A DNA stretch of 46,817 bases from Baaleninema simplex PCC 7105. GTDB taxonomy: Bacteria > Cyanobacteriota > Cyanobacteriia > Cyanobacteriales > Geitlerinemataceae. Of this stretch, positions 17,267-26,713 are shown in pieces. Location: positions 1,634,609 through 1,681,425 of the forward strand of contig NZ_KB235958.1 of the NCBI RefSeq assembly GCF_000332355.1, read 5' to 3'. Under the pieces are notes generated by a model. It was given only the letters and a program-made list of their open reading frames with translations. It searched no databases and was not told the DNA's origin. A program made the translations under genes and the position numbers. The number at the start of each line of letters is the position of its first letter. The first letter of the stretch is position 1.

Positions 17267-18290
17267 AATACTCTCCTAGGTTTTGTTGAAAACAAGATGA
17301 AAGCCGGTTCGTGTCGAACGGCCTCGCTTGGCTTCTTCTTAACACTCACAAGCCTTGGAAGTTTTTCCAGACAATTTGCGTCGAAAATTATTTTTTTTAA
17401 TTTTCTGTTTTTCGTTCTAATTACAATATTTTTTGACATGAGAAAATTTCGCGTCTCGATTGAGATTTTAAACGCGATTTTCAAAATGCAAGAAAATAAA
17501 AAACGAGGCTGTTACGGGAAGTTTATTACAGTTTAAATTTTAAATTCTTCGATTTAGAGTCATATTCCAGCCACCGCGAGATGTTCGATATATTTTCTAT
17601 GTGCGATCTGAGATTTGCTTGAAATTCTCTGGCGTATCCTATTGAGTTTCATATCTGCAACCTCCTGGTTTCACAGTTAATATAGGATCGACCTCAGAAC
17701 AGACGAAATTAGTTCTCGTTCGTTCCCGCACTCTGCGATCGCCGCCTCGACTGGATCTCAAACAATCTGAAGTCGCGATCGGTTAGCAAACCTCGGATAA
17801 CTCGACCAGCGACTTTCTTTTCCTGTAAATACGCAAGCGATCGCCTTTTTCTCAGTTCCGCCAGTTCGTTCGTTCCAATATTAAAGAACTGTCACTTACT
17901 AAAAATACTTTTCTATTTGTCTGTATAAATCGCTACAAATATTATTATTTTTAGAATATTTGTTTGAGGTAAGTTCAGAAATAAGTCTTATAAAGTATTC
18001 AGGCGATCGCGAACAAAAAAAGCTTTGAATTTTTATCAAAAATCGAAATAGAGACAGTTTTCAAAAAACACAAAAAACATTCTATCTTACTTTTATATCT
18101 AACTGCGAACTCAATTGTGCCGTTGCAGACAATTCGATATATATTGGGAATAGCATCGAGTATCCTCAGCCACAGAGCAAGAGGTTACCGCTCTCAATTT
18201 TTCAATCCCCAACGTTAGAAACAGTTATATTTTCTCAAACACACCATCCAGTCCGTTTCCCCAACCTTCTAACTCGACTCCCCTAAAATC
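17267..18290. other. AT-rich divergent intergenic region
   Basis: This kilobase lies between a minus-strand dioxygenase gene and a plus-strand RTX gene. No gene was recognised. A short inverted repeat sits at 17303-17322 in what would be the dioxygenase leader. The remainder is AT-rich with homopolymer A and T runs and a few CGATCG sites, and presumably contains both promoters and perhaps H-NS-like or curved-DNA features. The open frame 17297-17536 has no family resemblance and unusual composition, so it is not called. Confidence 0.6.
17303..17322. promoter_or_regulatory. Inverted repeat in the dioxygenase leader
   Basis: GCCGGTTCG and CGAACGGC pair around a three-base loop with one bulged base, 37 bases ahead of the dioxygenase ATG. 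It could be an operator or an mRNA hairpin. No regulator is evident nearby. Confidence 0.35.
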
Positions 18291-20579
18291 ATGGACGTTC
18301 GACTCGATTTCGCAGAACTCGGCGACCTCGACCCCATTGGCAACCGATACGCCGATCGCGGGTTGACCTTTTCTAGCAACGCCGTTAGCCTGATCGATCG
18401 CCAAGCGGGAGGACAGGGAAACTTCGAGATCGCTGAAGAAACCGGCGATCGCACGATTTTGACCTATACCGACGGCGATGCCATCGAAGTGGGCGTTAAC
18501 AATAGCCTGCCCGCCATCGTTTCCGGACAACTGACCCTACGCTACACCTCGCCCCACCTCAACCATGCCGTTGAAATTCGCGACGGAAACGGAACCCTCC
18601 TCCAAACCACCCTGCTACCCAAAACCGCCCCGAACTTTGGCGGCGGCAGTGAATTCGGGAACTTCCAAACCGTCGTACTCGACTTCGTCGGCGACGGGCG
18701 AGCGATCGCGATCGGCAGTCTGGCCAACCAACTCGGACTCGACGACTTCGACCTCACCCTGAACTTCGAGCCATCCGGCGGTGCGAACGCTCCCCCGATC
18801 GCCCTCGACCTATCGAGCGATCGCGTCTTTGAAAACAGTTCCAACAACACTCTCGTCGGCGTACTCACCACCACCGATCCCGATGCGGGAGACCTCCACA
18901 CCTACACCCTCCTCGACGATGCAGGCGGACGCTTTACCCTCGACGGCGATCGACTCCTCGTCGCAGATGGAACCCTCCTCGACTTTGAAACCGACACCGT
19001 CCATACCGTCACCGTCCGCACCACCGACAGCGGCGGACTGAGTTTCACTGACACCTTCGACATCCAAATCGACGATATCGACGAAACCCAACCCAACCAA
19101 CCCCCGATCGACATTCTCATCGATCCGCCCAGTCTCGACCTGGCCGAAAACAGCCCCACGGGAACCGTCTTCGGTACTCTCGACGCGATCGATCCCGACG
19201 GCGACGCTCCCCTCACCTTCACCCTCATCGACAATGCAGGCGGACGCTTCGTCCTCAACGGAAACCAGATCGTCGTGGCCGATGGAAGCCTCCTCGACTT
19301 TGAAACCACCCCCAGCCTCGACATTACCGTTCGCGTCGCAGACCCCGGAGGCTTGAGCTTCGACGAAACGATCGCCGTCAACCTCACGGACGTTCCGGAA
19401 CCCCCCACCGCCACCGACGACACCCTCAGTCCTACCGACATTCTGGGAACCCCCGACGACGACACCCTGGTTTACGGAGAACTCGTCCGAGTCTCGATTC
19501 CCGACAGCCAACTCCTCGCCAACGACAGTGACCCCGACGGCGATACGCTGCAAGTTGTCGGGGCGATCGCGCCTTTCGTCGGCGGATTGGCGTTTCGCGA
19601 TGCAGCCCTCGGCGCAATCGTCTTTGAACCCGACGATATTTTCTTCTCCACGGGATCGGGACAGTTCGGCTACCTCATCGACGACAACAACGGCGGAACG
19701 GCGGCGGCGACCGTCACGGTTTTCGGAGACGCGATCGCTACCCAAGACGCTCTCGGTGGAAATGACGTTTTAGTGTTAACCGACCCCGTCGCGGTGGATT
19801 TGAGCCAAACGGACGACCAAACCCTCAACGACACCCTCACAGTTCTCGGATTTGAAAACGTCATCGGCTCCCCCGGCGACGACACCCTCGGCGGCGACGA
19901 CAACCCCAACCGCCTCAGCGGTGAAGCTGGAAACGACAGTTTGGTCGGGGATGACGGCCTCGACACCCTCGACGGCGGCGACGGCGACGATATTATGTTC
20001 GGCGAAGTGCAGGATCTGTTTTTTGGCGGAAACGGGATCGATACGATCGTCATTGAAGAAGATTCCGATAACATCGTCACCGTTCCCATCGATGTTGAAG
20101 TTCTCGTGACGGGAGAGGGAGACGACTCGATCTTCGGTAATGTCGGCGACGAAACGATTTTCAGCGGTGACGGAGACGATATCGTCTCTGGCGAACTCGG
20201 CGACGATGCGATCGCCGGGGGGTTTGGAAACGACGTTCTCGAAGGGGGGTCGGGAGCGGATATCTTCGTGTTCGACAGCCCCGACGAGGGAGTCGATACC
20301 TTGGTGGATTTCGAGCCGTTTTTCGGAACTGGAGGCGGCGATCGCATTTTCGTCTCCGCCAGCGGCTTCGGTGGCGGACTGACTCCCGGCGTTTTAGGTT
20401 CGGAACGGTTCGCCTTCGGAGCAGCCAGCGACGCGGACGATCGCTTTATTTTCCAACTCTCTACGTTGGGGGGGGCGCTGTTCTACGACCCCGACGGGAT
20501 CGGGGCGACGCTACCGATACAAATCGCCGCGATTCCCACGACGACCTTCTTCGTCGCCGAGGATATTTTCGTGTTCTAG
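18291..20579 (+). CDS. Cadherin-like/RTX calcium-binding exoprotein
   Basis: This 762-residue, very acidic protein has an N-terminal domain (1-165) with alternating strands that I cannot name. Two cadherin-like repeats follow (about 167-265 and 270-370), each with an FENS or LAENS strand, a DPDxGD calcium loop and a GGRF(T/V)L...LLDFET block. A further tandem domain spans about 375-480. RTX nonapeptides (GGDGDDxxF, GNDxLxGG) occur at about 530-660, and a C-terminal tail with FDPxxG-like features follows. There is no N-terminal signal peptide. RTX proteins are usually exported by type I secretion through a C-terminal signal, but no transporter genes are in the window. It is probably a cell-surface or released adhesin. 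Confidence 0.82.
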   Translation: MDVRLDFAELGDLDPIGNRYADRGLTFSSNAVSLIDRQAGGQGNFEIAEETGDRTILTYTDGDAIEVGVNNSLPAIVSGQLTLRYTSPHLNHAVEIRDGNGTLLQTTLLPKTAPNFGGGSEFGNFQTVVLDFVGDGRAIAIGSLANQLGLDDFDLTLNFEPSGGANAPPIALDLSSDRVFENSSNNTLVGVLTTTDPDAGDLHTYTLLDDAGGRFTLDGDRLLVADGTLLDFETDTVHTVTVRTTDSGGLSFTDTFDIQIDDIDETQPNQPPIDILIDPPSLDLAENSPTGTVFGTLDAIDPDGDAPLTFTLIDNAGGRFVLNGNQIVVADGSLLDFETTPSLDITVRVADPGGLSFDETIAVNLTDVPEPPTATDDTLSPTDILGTPDDDTLVYGELVRVSIPDSQLLANDSDPDGDTLQVVGAIAPFVGGLAFRDAALGAIVFEPDDIFFSTGSGQFGYLIDDNNGGTAAATVTVFGDAIATQDALGGNDVLVLTDPVAVDLSQTDDQTLNDTLTVLGFENVIGSPGDDTLGGDDNPNRLSGEAGNDSLVGDDGLDTLDGGDGDDIMFGEVQDLFFGGNGIDTIVIEEDSDNIVTVPIDVEVLVTGEGDDSIFGNVGDETIFSGDGDDIVSGELGDDAIAGGFGNDVLEGGSGADIFVFDSPDEGVDTLVDFEPFFGTGGGDRIFVSASGFGGGLTPGVLGSERFAFGAASDADDRFIFQLSTLGGALFYDPDGIGATLPIQIAAIPTTTFFVAEDIFVF

Positions 20580-20658
20580 GGCGTACCTCTAGTCGCGATC
20601 GAACCGAAAATGTCAAAATGGCAGCGTTGAAAATGTTAGTCCTAGAGAGCGAGCGACT

Positions 20659-21414
20659 GTGAGCGAAAATTTTATTACCATTGACGACCAGGCGATTTCC
20701 CTGAAAAAAGCGATCTCCTACCTCAATACGACCGGAGACCTACCGAAATTCATCCAAAATATCCTGCATCGTCACGTCATCGAACAACACCTACAGGAGC
20801 GCAGCGACCTCGAGGTGGATTCTCAGCAAATCGAGCAGGCTCTGGTCAACTTCCGCATTCAAAACCGCTTGACCGAACCCGGCCGCTTCGAGCAGTGGCT
20901 CAAAAGCCAAAATCTCACCTACGAACAGTTTCGCGATCGCGCCGCCGAATCGCTGCGTATCGAACAGCTCAAGCAAGAAACGATCGCCGCGACCGTTTCC
21001 ACCTACTTTCAGGAAAACAAACCCGATCTCGATCGCGTGATGCTGTCGCGAATCGTCGTGTTAGCGAGAACCCTGGCCGACGACATTCGCGCCTCCATCG
21101 AGGCGGAAACCGAGACGTTCGAGGCGCTGGCGAAACAGCATTCCGTTACCAACGACAGCAACGCCAACGGCTTGATGGGAACGTTGCAGATGGGACAACT
21201 TCCCCCGGAAATTCGCGAACAGTTGCGCGGTCGCGAGGTCGGTGAGTTAGTCGGCCCCATCGAAACGGAAGGTCGCTACATCCTGTTGAAAATCGAGCAG
21301 TGGTTCCCGGCGGCGTTAGAGGGTCAGCTCAAACGCCAACTCGACGATCGCTTTTTCGCGCAGTGGCTCCAAGAACAACTCAAAGATAAGAAAATCAAGC
21401 TCAATATCGAGTAA
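20659..21414 (+). CDS. Parvulin-type peptidylprolyl isomerase (SurA/PpiC-like)
   Basis: This 251-residue protein starts with GTG at 20659. An N-terminal helical chaperone-like region (1-120) precedes a parvulin domain (about 125-220) with HSVTNDSNANGLMGTLQMGQLPPEIREQL and VGELVGPIETEGRYILLKIEQW, both of which are diagnostic. It lacks a clear signal peptide. Related cyanobacterial genes often neighbour type I/peptidase-containing ABC exporters. Here it sits 79 bases after an RTX exoprotein, so an accessory role in folding or export of that protein is a reasonable inference. Confidence 0.85.
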   Translation: MSENFITIDDQAISLKKAISYLNTTGDLPKFIQNILHRHVIEQHLQERSDLEVDSQQIEQALVNFRIQNRLTEPGRFEQWLKSQNLTYEQFRDRAAESLRIEQLKQETIAATVSTYFQENKPDLDRVMLSRIVVLARTLADDIRASIEAETETFEALAKQHSVTNDSNANGLMGTLQMGQLPPEIREQLRGREVGELVGPIETEGRYILLKIEQWFPAALEGQLKRQLDDRFFAQWLQEQLKDKKIKLNIE

Positions 21415-22237
21415 TCTCCGGGTTTTCTCGACGGTGCGCCGACCGACGCCCCTATCGGATTTGCCCGTTTTCGTTTAAGATAAGCGATCCCTCTCTGGCG
21501 ATCTGGCCTGAGGGGGAGCGTTGTGCGGCGCGATCGGCGTCAGTTCATTTCTGTTTCTGGCCGAGCTGAGGAGGTGGACGAGATCGTCGGTGTGGCGATC
21601 GCACCAGTTTTACACTCAACCCCGCCAACGACTGCCAAAACTCAGCGAAAATCCTAAATGAGACGTTTTTATCGCGTCAATTCAGCGTTTAGCAGAGTTG
21701 CCGATCGCGACCTCCCAAAATATATTTTGCGATCGCGGTAGATTTGATATAATCGTAAAATGACAAGGTTGCCGAGGTAAGCTTTTTCTATTGCTTACAC
21801 GGATTTATTTGTAAGTAACAACGCTTCGACTCCGCTCAGCGTTGAGAATTTCATAAAATTTTATAAGTTTTGATAAAGACAATTTTGAAGTACTCGGCAA
21901 AAGAACGGCCGGGTATTGCCTTGAAATGCCGTGTTTTTTAAGTTTTTATAATCGTACAATATTTATTGCCAATCCATCGCGAGCTGAACCATCAAGAAAA
22001 AAACAAATCCCAAAAATATATTTCTTTGATTTAAACTACAAATAAAATAGTGTTTTATTTCTGTTTTTTTATGTCAAATAAATAATTTTAAAAAAAACAA
22101 CGATTATCAAAATTACATTAATGCTTCGATCGAGCATTAAACAAAAAATAAGCTAATTTCTTTTCGATTTTAGTGTGCTGTCCGACGATTTTTTGCCATC
22201 CGAACTAGCGATTTCTCCGCCTAACTCAAATCCCGAG
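21415..22237. other. Intergenic region before dnaX
   Basis: No gene was recognised. The last 300 bases are strongly AT-rich with long T and A runs. Short inverted repeats occur: GTAAGC/GCTTAC at about 21779-21800 and AACGCT/AGCGTT at about 21821-21844, the latter enclosing a CTTCGACTCCGCTC dispersed repeat. A GTG at 22175 in frame with dnaX could extend that protein by 21 residues but is not preferred. Confidence 0.55.
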
Positions 22238-24292
22238 ATGACGACCTACGAACCCCTTCACCACAAATATCGTCCTGCCACCTTCGGCGATTTAGTCGGC
22301 CAAGAAGCGATCGCCAGCACCCTCACCAACGCCCTCGAAAAACAGCGTATCGCTCCAGCGTACTTATTTGCCGGGCCGCGAGGAACCGGGAAAACCTCCA
22401 GCGCCCGCATCATGGCGAAATCCCTCAACTGCTTAGCCGTCGATCGCCCCACGGCTACCCCTTGCGGAACCTGCCCGACCTGCCGAGCGATCGCCAACGG
22501 ATCGGCATTAGACGTCATCGAAATCGACGCCGCCAGCAATACCGGAGTCGATAACATTCGCGAACTCATCGAACGCGCCCAATTCGCCCCCGTCCAATGT
22601 CGGTATAAAGTCTACGTCATCGACGAATGCCATATGCTGAGTACGGCGGCGTTCAACTCCCTACTAAAAACCCTAGAAGAACCGCCAGAGCAAGTTATCT
22701 TTATCCTCGCCACCACCGATCCACAGCGAGTTTTACCGACGATTATTTCCCGGTGTCAGCGGTTCGACTACCGCCGAATTCCCCTCGAGGCTATGGTGTC
22801 CCACCTCAAAACCATTGCCGAAAAAGAAGCGATCGCCATAGCCGACGACGCCGTTACCCTAGTCGCACAAATTTCCCAAGGCGGCTTGCGAGACGCCGAA
22901 AGTTTGCTCGACCAACTGAGTTTGCTCCCCGAACGCATCACCGTCGATCGCGTGTGGGATTTAGTCGGTGCCGTTCCCGAAAAAGACTTGTTCGATCTCC
23001 TCGAAGCCATCGCTTCCAACAATCCCCAGTCCGTCCTCGAACGCTGCCGCAACCTGCTCGATCGCGGACGAGAACCCCCCATCGTCGTGCAGAACCTCGC
23101 CGGATTTTACCGAGACCTGTTAATTGCCAAAACAGCCCCGAATCGCAGCGATTTAGTCGCTGTAACGCCGCCGACGTGGGCGAAGCTGTGCGAATTTGCC
23201 CAGCAGTGGGACGCCTCGATAATTTTGGGCGGTTCCCAACACCTTCGTCAGTGCGAGATTCAAATCAAAAACACCACCCAACCGCGACTGTGGTTAGAAG
23301 TGAGCTTACTGGGATTGTTGCCGTCAGCGTCGAACCCTGCCACCGCTGAAGCGACTGCCCCCAGTATGCCCGCGACAATGCCCGCCAGAGCGATCGCGCC
23401 GCCAACCGTCTCTGGTGGGACACCCCAAACCGCGACGCCACCCACGACAACCGCGATCGCATCTCCTCAAACCCACGAGAGCGATCGCGCCGCAACTGGA
23501 ACGACGCCATCGTCCCCCGTTCGTCCTGAAGCCGAAGAACCCGCTTCAGCAAACTCGACTGCGCCATCTCAGCCCCCTTCCGAACCGGCGATCGCAACCC
23601 CTCCCGCCACCACCCACGAACCCGTCCCGTCAGAACCCGACGACGCGGCGGACGAACCGACCTCCTCAGAACCCGTCGCTTACGATCTGCCCCAGATTTG
23701 GCAACAGGTTCTCGACAACATAAAAATGCGAGCGACGCAAGAATTATTGCGGCAACAGGGTCAATTACTGGGATTCGACGGAACCATCGCCCAAATCGGC
23801 GTCAGTTCGGGGTTGATGAAACTCGCAGAACGAAAAGTTCCCGACATCGAAGCGGCCTTTCAGCGGACATATCAACGAACCGTTCGCGTCCAACTCGAAG
23901 CCAACCGTGGAAACGCTCCCGCCTCGGCGCAGTCTTCCCGTACCGTCCATCAGACTTCACCGCCACCCCAGCCTCAGCAACCCCCTGTCGTGCCAACTCC
24001 AACGCCGCAGGCTCGACCCATTCCGACAACTGAAACAGTTGCCCCACCAACGCCGTCGCCACCGATCGCTGCGAGCCAATCCCAACCGTCGAGTTCCGAC
24101 AATCCCCCCTGGGACACGCGAGCCACGACGCCGTCTCCCCCAGCACACAACGATCCGGTTCAGCACGCACCGGCTCCCAACGAGTCTCGCGTGTGGGAAG
24201 AAGACGAACTCAGCAACGTGGCCGATCGCTTTGCTGAATTTTTCAACGGGGATGTCGTATCGGTTGACGACGATCTAGATTTTGAGTTTTAG
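22238..24292 (+). CDS. dnaX: DNA polymerase III gamma/tau subunit
   Basis: This 684-residue clamp-loader ATPase uses the ATG at 22238, so the protein begins MTTYEPLHHKYRP as DnaX proteins normally do; a GTG at 22175 is less likely. Walker A GPRGTGKT is at 46-53. The zinc module comprises C65, C76, C79 and C82. Walker B VYVIDECHML is near 125-134, and the arginine-finger SRC motif is in IISRCQRFDYRRI. After about residue 370 there is a Pro/Thr/Ala-rich linker, then a tau-type conserved block (about 485-560) and another Pro-rich stretch with an acidic tail. No intein is present, although some cyanobacterial dnaX genes carry one. No clear frameshift signal for a short gamma form was found. Confidence 0.96.
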   Translation: MTTYEPLHHKYRPATFGDLVGQEAIASTLTNALEKQRIAPAYLFAGPRGTGKTSSARIMAKSLNCLAVDRPTATPCGTCPTCRAIANGSALDVIEIDAASNTGVDNIRELIERAQFAPVQCRYKVYVIDECHMLSTAAFNSLLKTLEEPPEQVIFILATTDPQRVLPTIISRCQRFDYRRIPLEAMVSHLKTIAEKEAIAIADDAVTLVAQISQGGLRDAESLLDQLSLLPERITVDRVWDLVGAVPEKDLFDLLEAIASNNPQSVLERCRNLLDRGREPPIVVQNLAGFYRDLLIAKTAPNRSDLVAVTPPTWAKLCEFAQQWDASIILGGSQHLRQCEIQIKNTTQPRLWLEVSLLGLLPSASNPATAEATAPSMPATMPARAIAPPTVSGGTPQTATPPTTTAIASPQTHESDRAATGTTPSSPVRPEAEEPASANSTAPSQPPSEPAIATPPATTHEPVPSEPDDAADEPTSSEPVAYDLPQIWQQVLDNIKMRATQELLRQQGQLLGFDGTIAQIGVSSGLMKLAERKVPDIEAAFQRTYQRTVRVQLEANRGNAPASAQSSRTVHQTSPPPQPQQPPVVPTPTPQARPIPTTETVAPPTPSPPIAASQSQPSSSDNPPWDTRATTPSPPAHNDPVQHAPAPNESRVWEEDELSNVADRFAEFFNGDVVSVDDDLDFEF

Positions 24293-24323
24293 CTCCTCGT
24301 CCCGTCATCTCATCATCCCGCTC

Positions 24324-24519
24324 AGTGGTGCAGAAAACTTTTCGAGATCGGGGATTGACAAAATACATGAAATCTGTATTGGGAGTCAAGCCAGATCCCC
24401 GGCATCTCCAAGATGCCGGGGATCTCAGGCAGCCATTTACCGATCTGGGATTTTGCGGCCAACCCTTTAATACGGCGATATGTTTTCTAACAAGGGTTTC
24501 AGGACTTTTCTGCACCACT
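24324..24519. mobile_element. MITE C (196 bp)
   Basis: The element has 14-bp terminal inverted repeats AGTGGTGCAGAAAA at 24324-24337 and their complement at 24506-24519. It has no coding capacity. Inside it is the 33-bp palindrome also found in MITE A copy 2 (24393-24425), and the flanking core GATCTNGGGATTTTGC-like region resembles that copy too. It sits in the gap between the dnaX stop and the convergent glucosyltransferase stop. Confidence 0.75.
24393..24425. repeat. Palindromic repeat, copy 1
   Basis: A 33-bp inverted repeat begins AGATCCCCGGCATCT and ends AGATGCCGGGGATCT, with a three-base loop. The same sequence recurs at 46113-46145, and a diverged CCCCGGCATCT...CCGGGG version occurs at 39971-39995. 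It is a REP-like dispersed hairpin. Confidence 0.9.
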
Positions 24520-24543
24520 AAGCCTCGTCCCGTCATCTCATCA

Positions 24544-25956
24544 TCACCGATGTCCCTGGTGGAGCGTTTTGACCCATTTGAGTCGTTTGGGACGCACGGC
24601 GAGACGAGCGGTGGTACTGGCCATGACGACGAGCCAGTGCATCATGTAGAGGGTTCCGCGCAGACTTTGGAGCAAAATAACCCACAGGGGTTGTTGTTTT
24701 CCGTGCAGGCGATCGCAACGACGCAATCCTAAAAACATCCACAACATCGACAGGCCGATGGTTAAAGTGGTCAGGGGACTGAAGATAGGTAAGCGGGTAC
24801 GGACGATCGCCATAACCAAATCGGGAAGTGCCGCCGTCGGGAGGATATATTGCATCAACACGAAGACGAACAAATCCAACCGCTTCGCAAAACTCAGCCG
24901 CGAACCGAACAACAGTCGCCAGTAGTCGAGATAACGTTGATAGCCACCTTCGGCCCATCTCGAGCGTTGGTGCCAGAGGGCGAGCGGTTGCGTCACCGCT
25001 TCTTCCGACACCGTAGGTAGCGTCACACATTCAATATCCCAGCGATCGAGATGGAGGCGCAGCGTCAAATCCAAATCGTCGGTAATCGTTTCCTCGTTGA
25101 AATGGCCACAGCGTTCGAGGGCGCTGCGACGGATCAGTTGACCGTTGCCTCGCAGTTCGCCGATACCGCTGAGGGCGACTCGTTTTTCTTGAACGTAGGC
25201 ATCGAGAATCATTTCCGTAGTTTGACCCTGCGTCCAAAAATTATCGTTGGCGTTGTCGATGGCTTTGCGAACCTGCACTGCACCGACGCGATCGCGCTCG
25301 AACAGGGGCAACACGCGCCAAAGGAAATCCGAATTCACCTTGGCGTCCGCATCGAACACCGCGACGATATCTCCTTTAGCAAATTGTAGGGCGTTGTTGA
25401 GAGCGCCGGACTTGCCGCCTCGGGCCGTACCGTCGCGGTGGAGGACGCGCAGGCGATCGTAACGCTGTGCCAAGCGATCGAGCAGTTCCGGCGTACGGTC
25501 GCTGCTGTTGTCGTCGATCGCCCAAACCTCGTAACAGTCTTCAGGATAATCGAGGTCGCACAACATTTCGACGAGGGATTCGACGACGGCTTCCTCATCT
25601 TTCGCCGCCACGAGAAACGAAACGTAAGGCAGTTGAGATCGATCGAGATCGCGACCCCACGAGACCTCAGAGCGAGGCGTGGCGAAGATTAACCGCATGG
25701 CGTGTAACCCCAACAGTCCCGTCAGTCCCATGACGAACCAAGCACCCCAAGACACCGAATGTAAAACGATCGTTCCACCCCACACCAGCGTCAAGACTAT
25801 AGCTGCTTTGCGCCGTCGTCCGGCATAGCCGCGATAGGAGACTGGCACCTCCGACTCACCACCTTTGCGTTCCTCATCCTCGCGGTCGAACAATATAGCT
25901 TGAAGCGGTTCCCCCGCTCGAGACGAATTCCGATCGAACCAAAAATTTGCAGGCAT
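24544..25956 (-). CDS. mgdA: GT2 glycosyltransferase, probable monoglucosyldiacylglycerol synthase
   Basis: This 470-residue membrane-associated GT2 enzyme has two N-terminal hydrophobic segments (about 50-92). The nucleotide-sugar motifs are AIDDNSSD near 147, DAD at 202-204, TDDLDL at 292-297 and QRSRW at 330-334, and three or more hydrophobic segments follow (about 360-450). The RRRKAAIVLTLVWGGTI start and overall plan match my memory of the cyanobacterial enzyme (Synechocystis Sll1377) that makes glucosyldiacylglycerol, the precursor of the thylakoid galactolipid. I could not align them, so a generic processive GT2 enzyme is the alternative. Confidence 0.75.
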   Translation of the reverse strand: MPANFWFDRNSSRAGEPLQAILFDREDEERKGGESEVPVSYRGYAGRRRKAAIVLTLVWGGTIVLHSVSWGAWFVMGLTGLLGLHAMRLIFATPRSEVSWGRDLDRSQLPYVSFLVAAKDEEAVVESLVEMLCDLDYPEDCYEVWAIDDNSSDRTPELLDRLAQRYDRLRVLHRDGTARGGKSGALNNALQFAKGDIVAVFDADAKVNSDFLWRVLPLFERDRVGAVQVRKAIDNANDNFWTQGQTTEMILDAYVQEKRVALSGIGELRGNGQLIRRSALERCGHFNEETITDDLDLTLRLHLDRWDIECVTLPTVSEEAVTQPLALWHQRSRWAEGGYQRYLDYWRLLFGSRLSFAKRLDLFVFVLMQYILPTAALPDLVMAIVRTRLPIFSPLTTLTIGLSMLWMFLGLRRCDRLHGKQQPLWVILLQSLRGTLYMMHWLVVMASTTARLAVRPKRLKWVKTLHQGHR

Positions 25957-26183
25957 AGTTTAGAGTTGCGTTCGCTGCACTCACCAACTCGAACAGCAGT
26001 CGATCTCAAGCGCCAAAGGCTCAAAGAACCGATTAAAGTATAAGTTGGTTATTCATCTTATGGTAAGTTCTCAGTTCCCATTTCGTGCGAAAGACGGTTC
26101 GACAGCGGGGCAGACGCGGCCTGCCCGTCGTCGTCCCGGTCGAGTCAGTTGTCAATCCCCTAGTTGGAGGAAATCGCGACACG

Positions 26184-26564
26184 ATGCCCGCTTTAGAACA
26201 CTTGCAACCCGCCCCGAAATCCAAGGTGATGGTGTACTTGCCGTACTACAAAACCAACAACCAGCGGAGCGCTCTTCCCTTGGCGATCGGGTTGTACGAA
26301 ACTGGAAATCTCGAAGGAGAACGTCAGATCGAAGGCGGTAAAAACATCCCCTTTGTCGCGACCTGGAGCGTGTCGAGCCTTCCGGCCGATCCGACCCGCT
26401 GTCGGTTGCAGTTCGACGGAAATGCCGATCTCAGTTACGAGACTACGATGGCGAACTACGAGTTCATCAACCACTTGATCGAACTGTTAATTTTCTACAA
26501 GAAAAATCGCTGCATCGATTTTTCCAAAGGGTTTTATCACAAACTCCTCGATGTAGACGAGTAA
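26184..26564 (+). CDS. ebsA: Type IV pilus/biofilm protein EbsA
   Basis: This 126-residue protein starts at the ATG at 26184 (MPALEHLQPAP), with GGAGG 13 bases upstream; the frame is open further but that part does not look conserved. Hallmarks are VMVYLPYYK near residue 15, the EGxRxIEGGxxIPFVATW stretch and CRLQFDGNADLSYETTMANYEFI. I recognise this as the cyanobacterial EbsA family, which forms part of the type IV pilus assembly machinery and of biofilm self-suppression in Synechococcus. The next gene, a BioD-like phosphotransacetylase family protein, is a common neighbour as I recall. Confidence 0.85.
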   Translation: MPALEHLQPAPKSKVMVYLPYYKTNNQRSALPLAIGLYETGNLEGERQIEGGKNIPFVATWSVSSLPADPTRCRLQFDGNADLSYETTMANYEFINHLIELLIFYKKNRCIDFSKGFYHKLLDVDE

Positions 26565-26713
26565 GATTCCAGTCAGAGAACGCCGCTCGGAAAAATGCGA
26601 TCGCAACCGAATCGGGCAATAGTTCTCGGATACAGGGCGATCGCCAGGGTCGGCCGTCCGAACGAGACTGTTAATCTTAAGAAAAGGATTTGCGATAAAG
26701 AGGAGTTTCAAGC

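Larger units (their letters stand above)
24295..24545. repeat. 23-bp direct repeats flanking a MITE
   Basis: An identical 23-bp sequence starting CCTCGTCCCGTCATC occurs at 24295-24317 and again at 24523-24545, bracketing the 196-bp element at 24324-24519. Six and three extra bases separate the repeats from the element's ends, so this is not a standard short target duplication. It may reflect slip-repair or a rearranged insertion. Confidence 0.85.

Noticed and set aside
18810-19745. A 311-codon minus-strand frame inside the RTX gene
   Set aside because: It mirrors the repetitive acidic plus-strand protein (Val/Glu/Gly-rich shadow) and shows no family features.
18291-20579. The RTX/cadherin protein as the TpsA partner of the TpsB gene
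   Set aside because: It has no signal peptide or hemagglutinin-type secretion domain, and RTX repeats point to type I export.
22238-24292. An intein in dnaX
   Set aside because: Walker A, zinc module and Walker B are uninterrupted at normal spacing.
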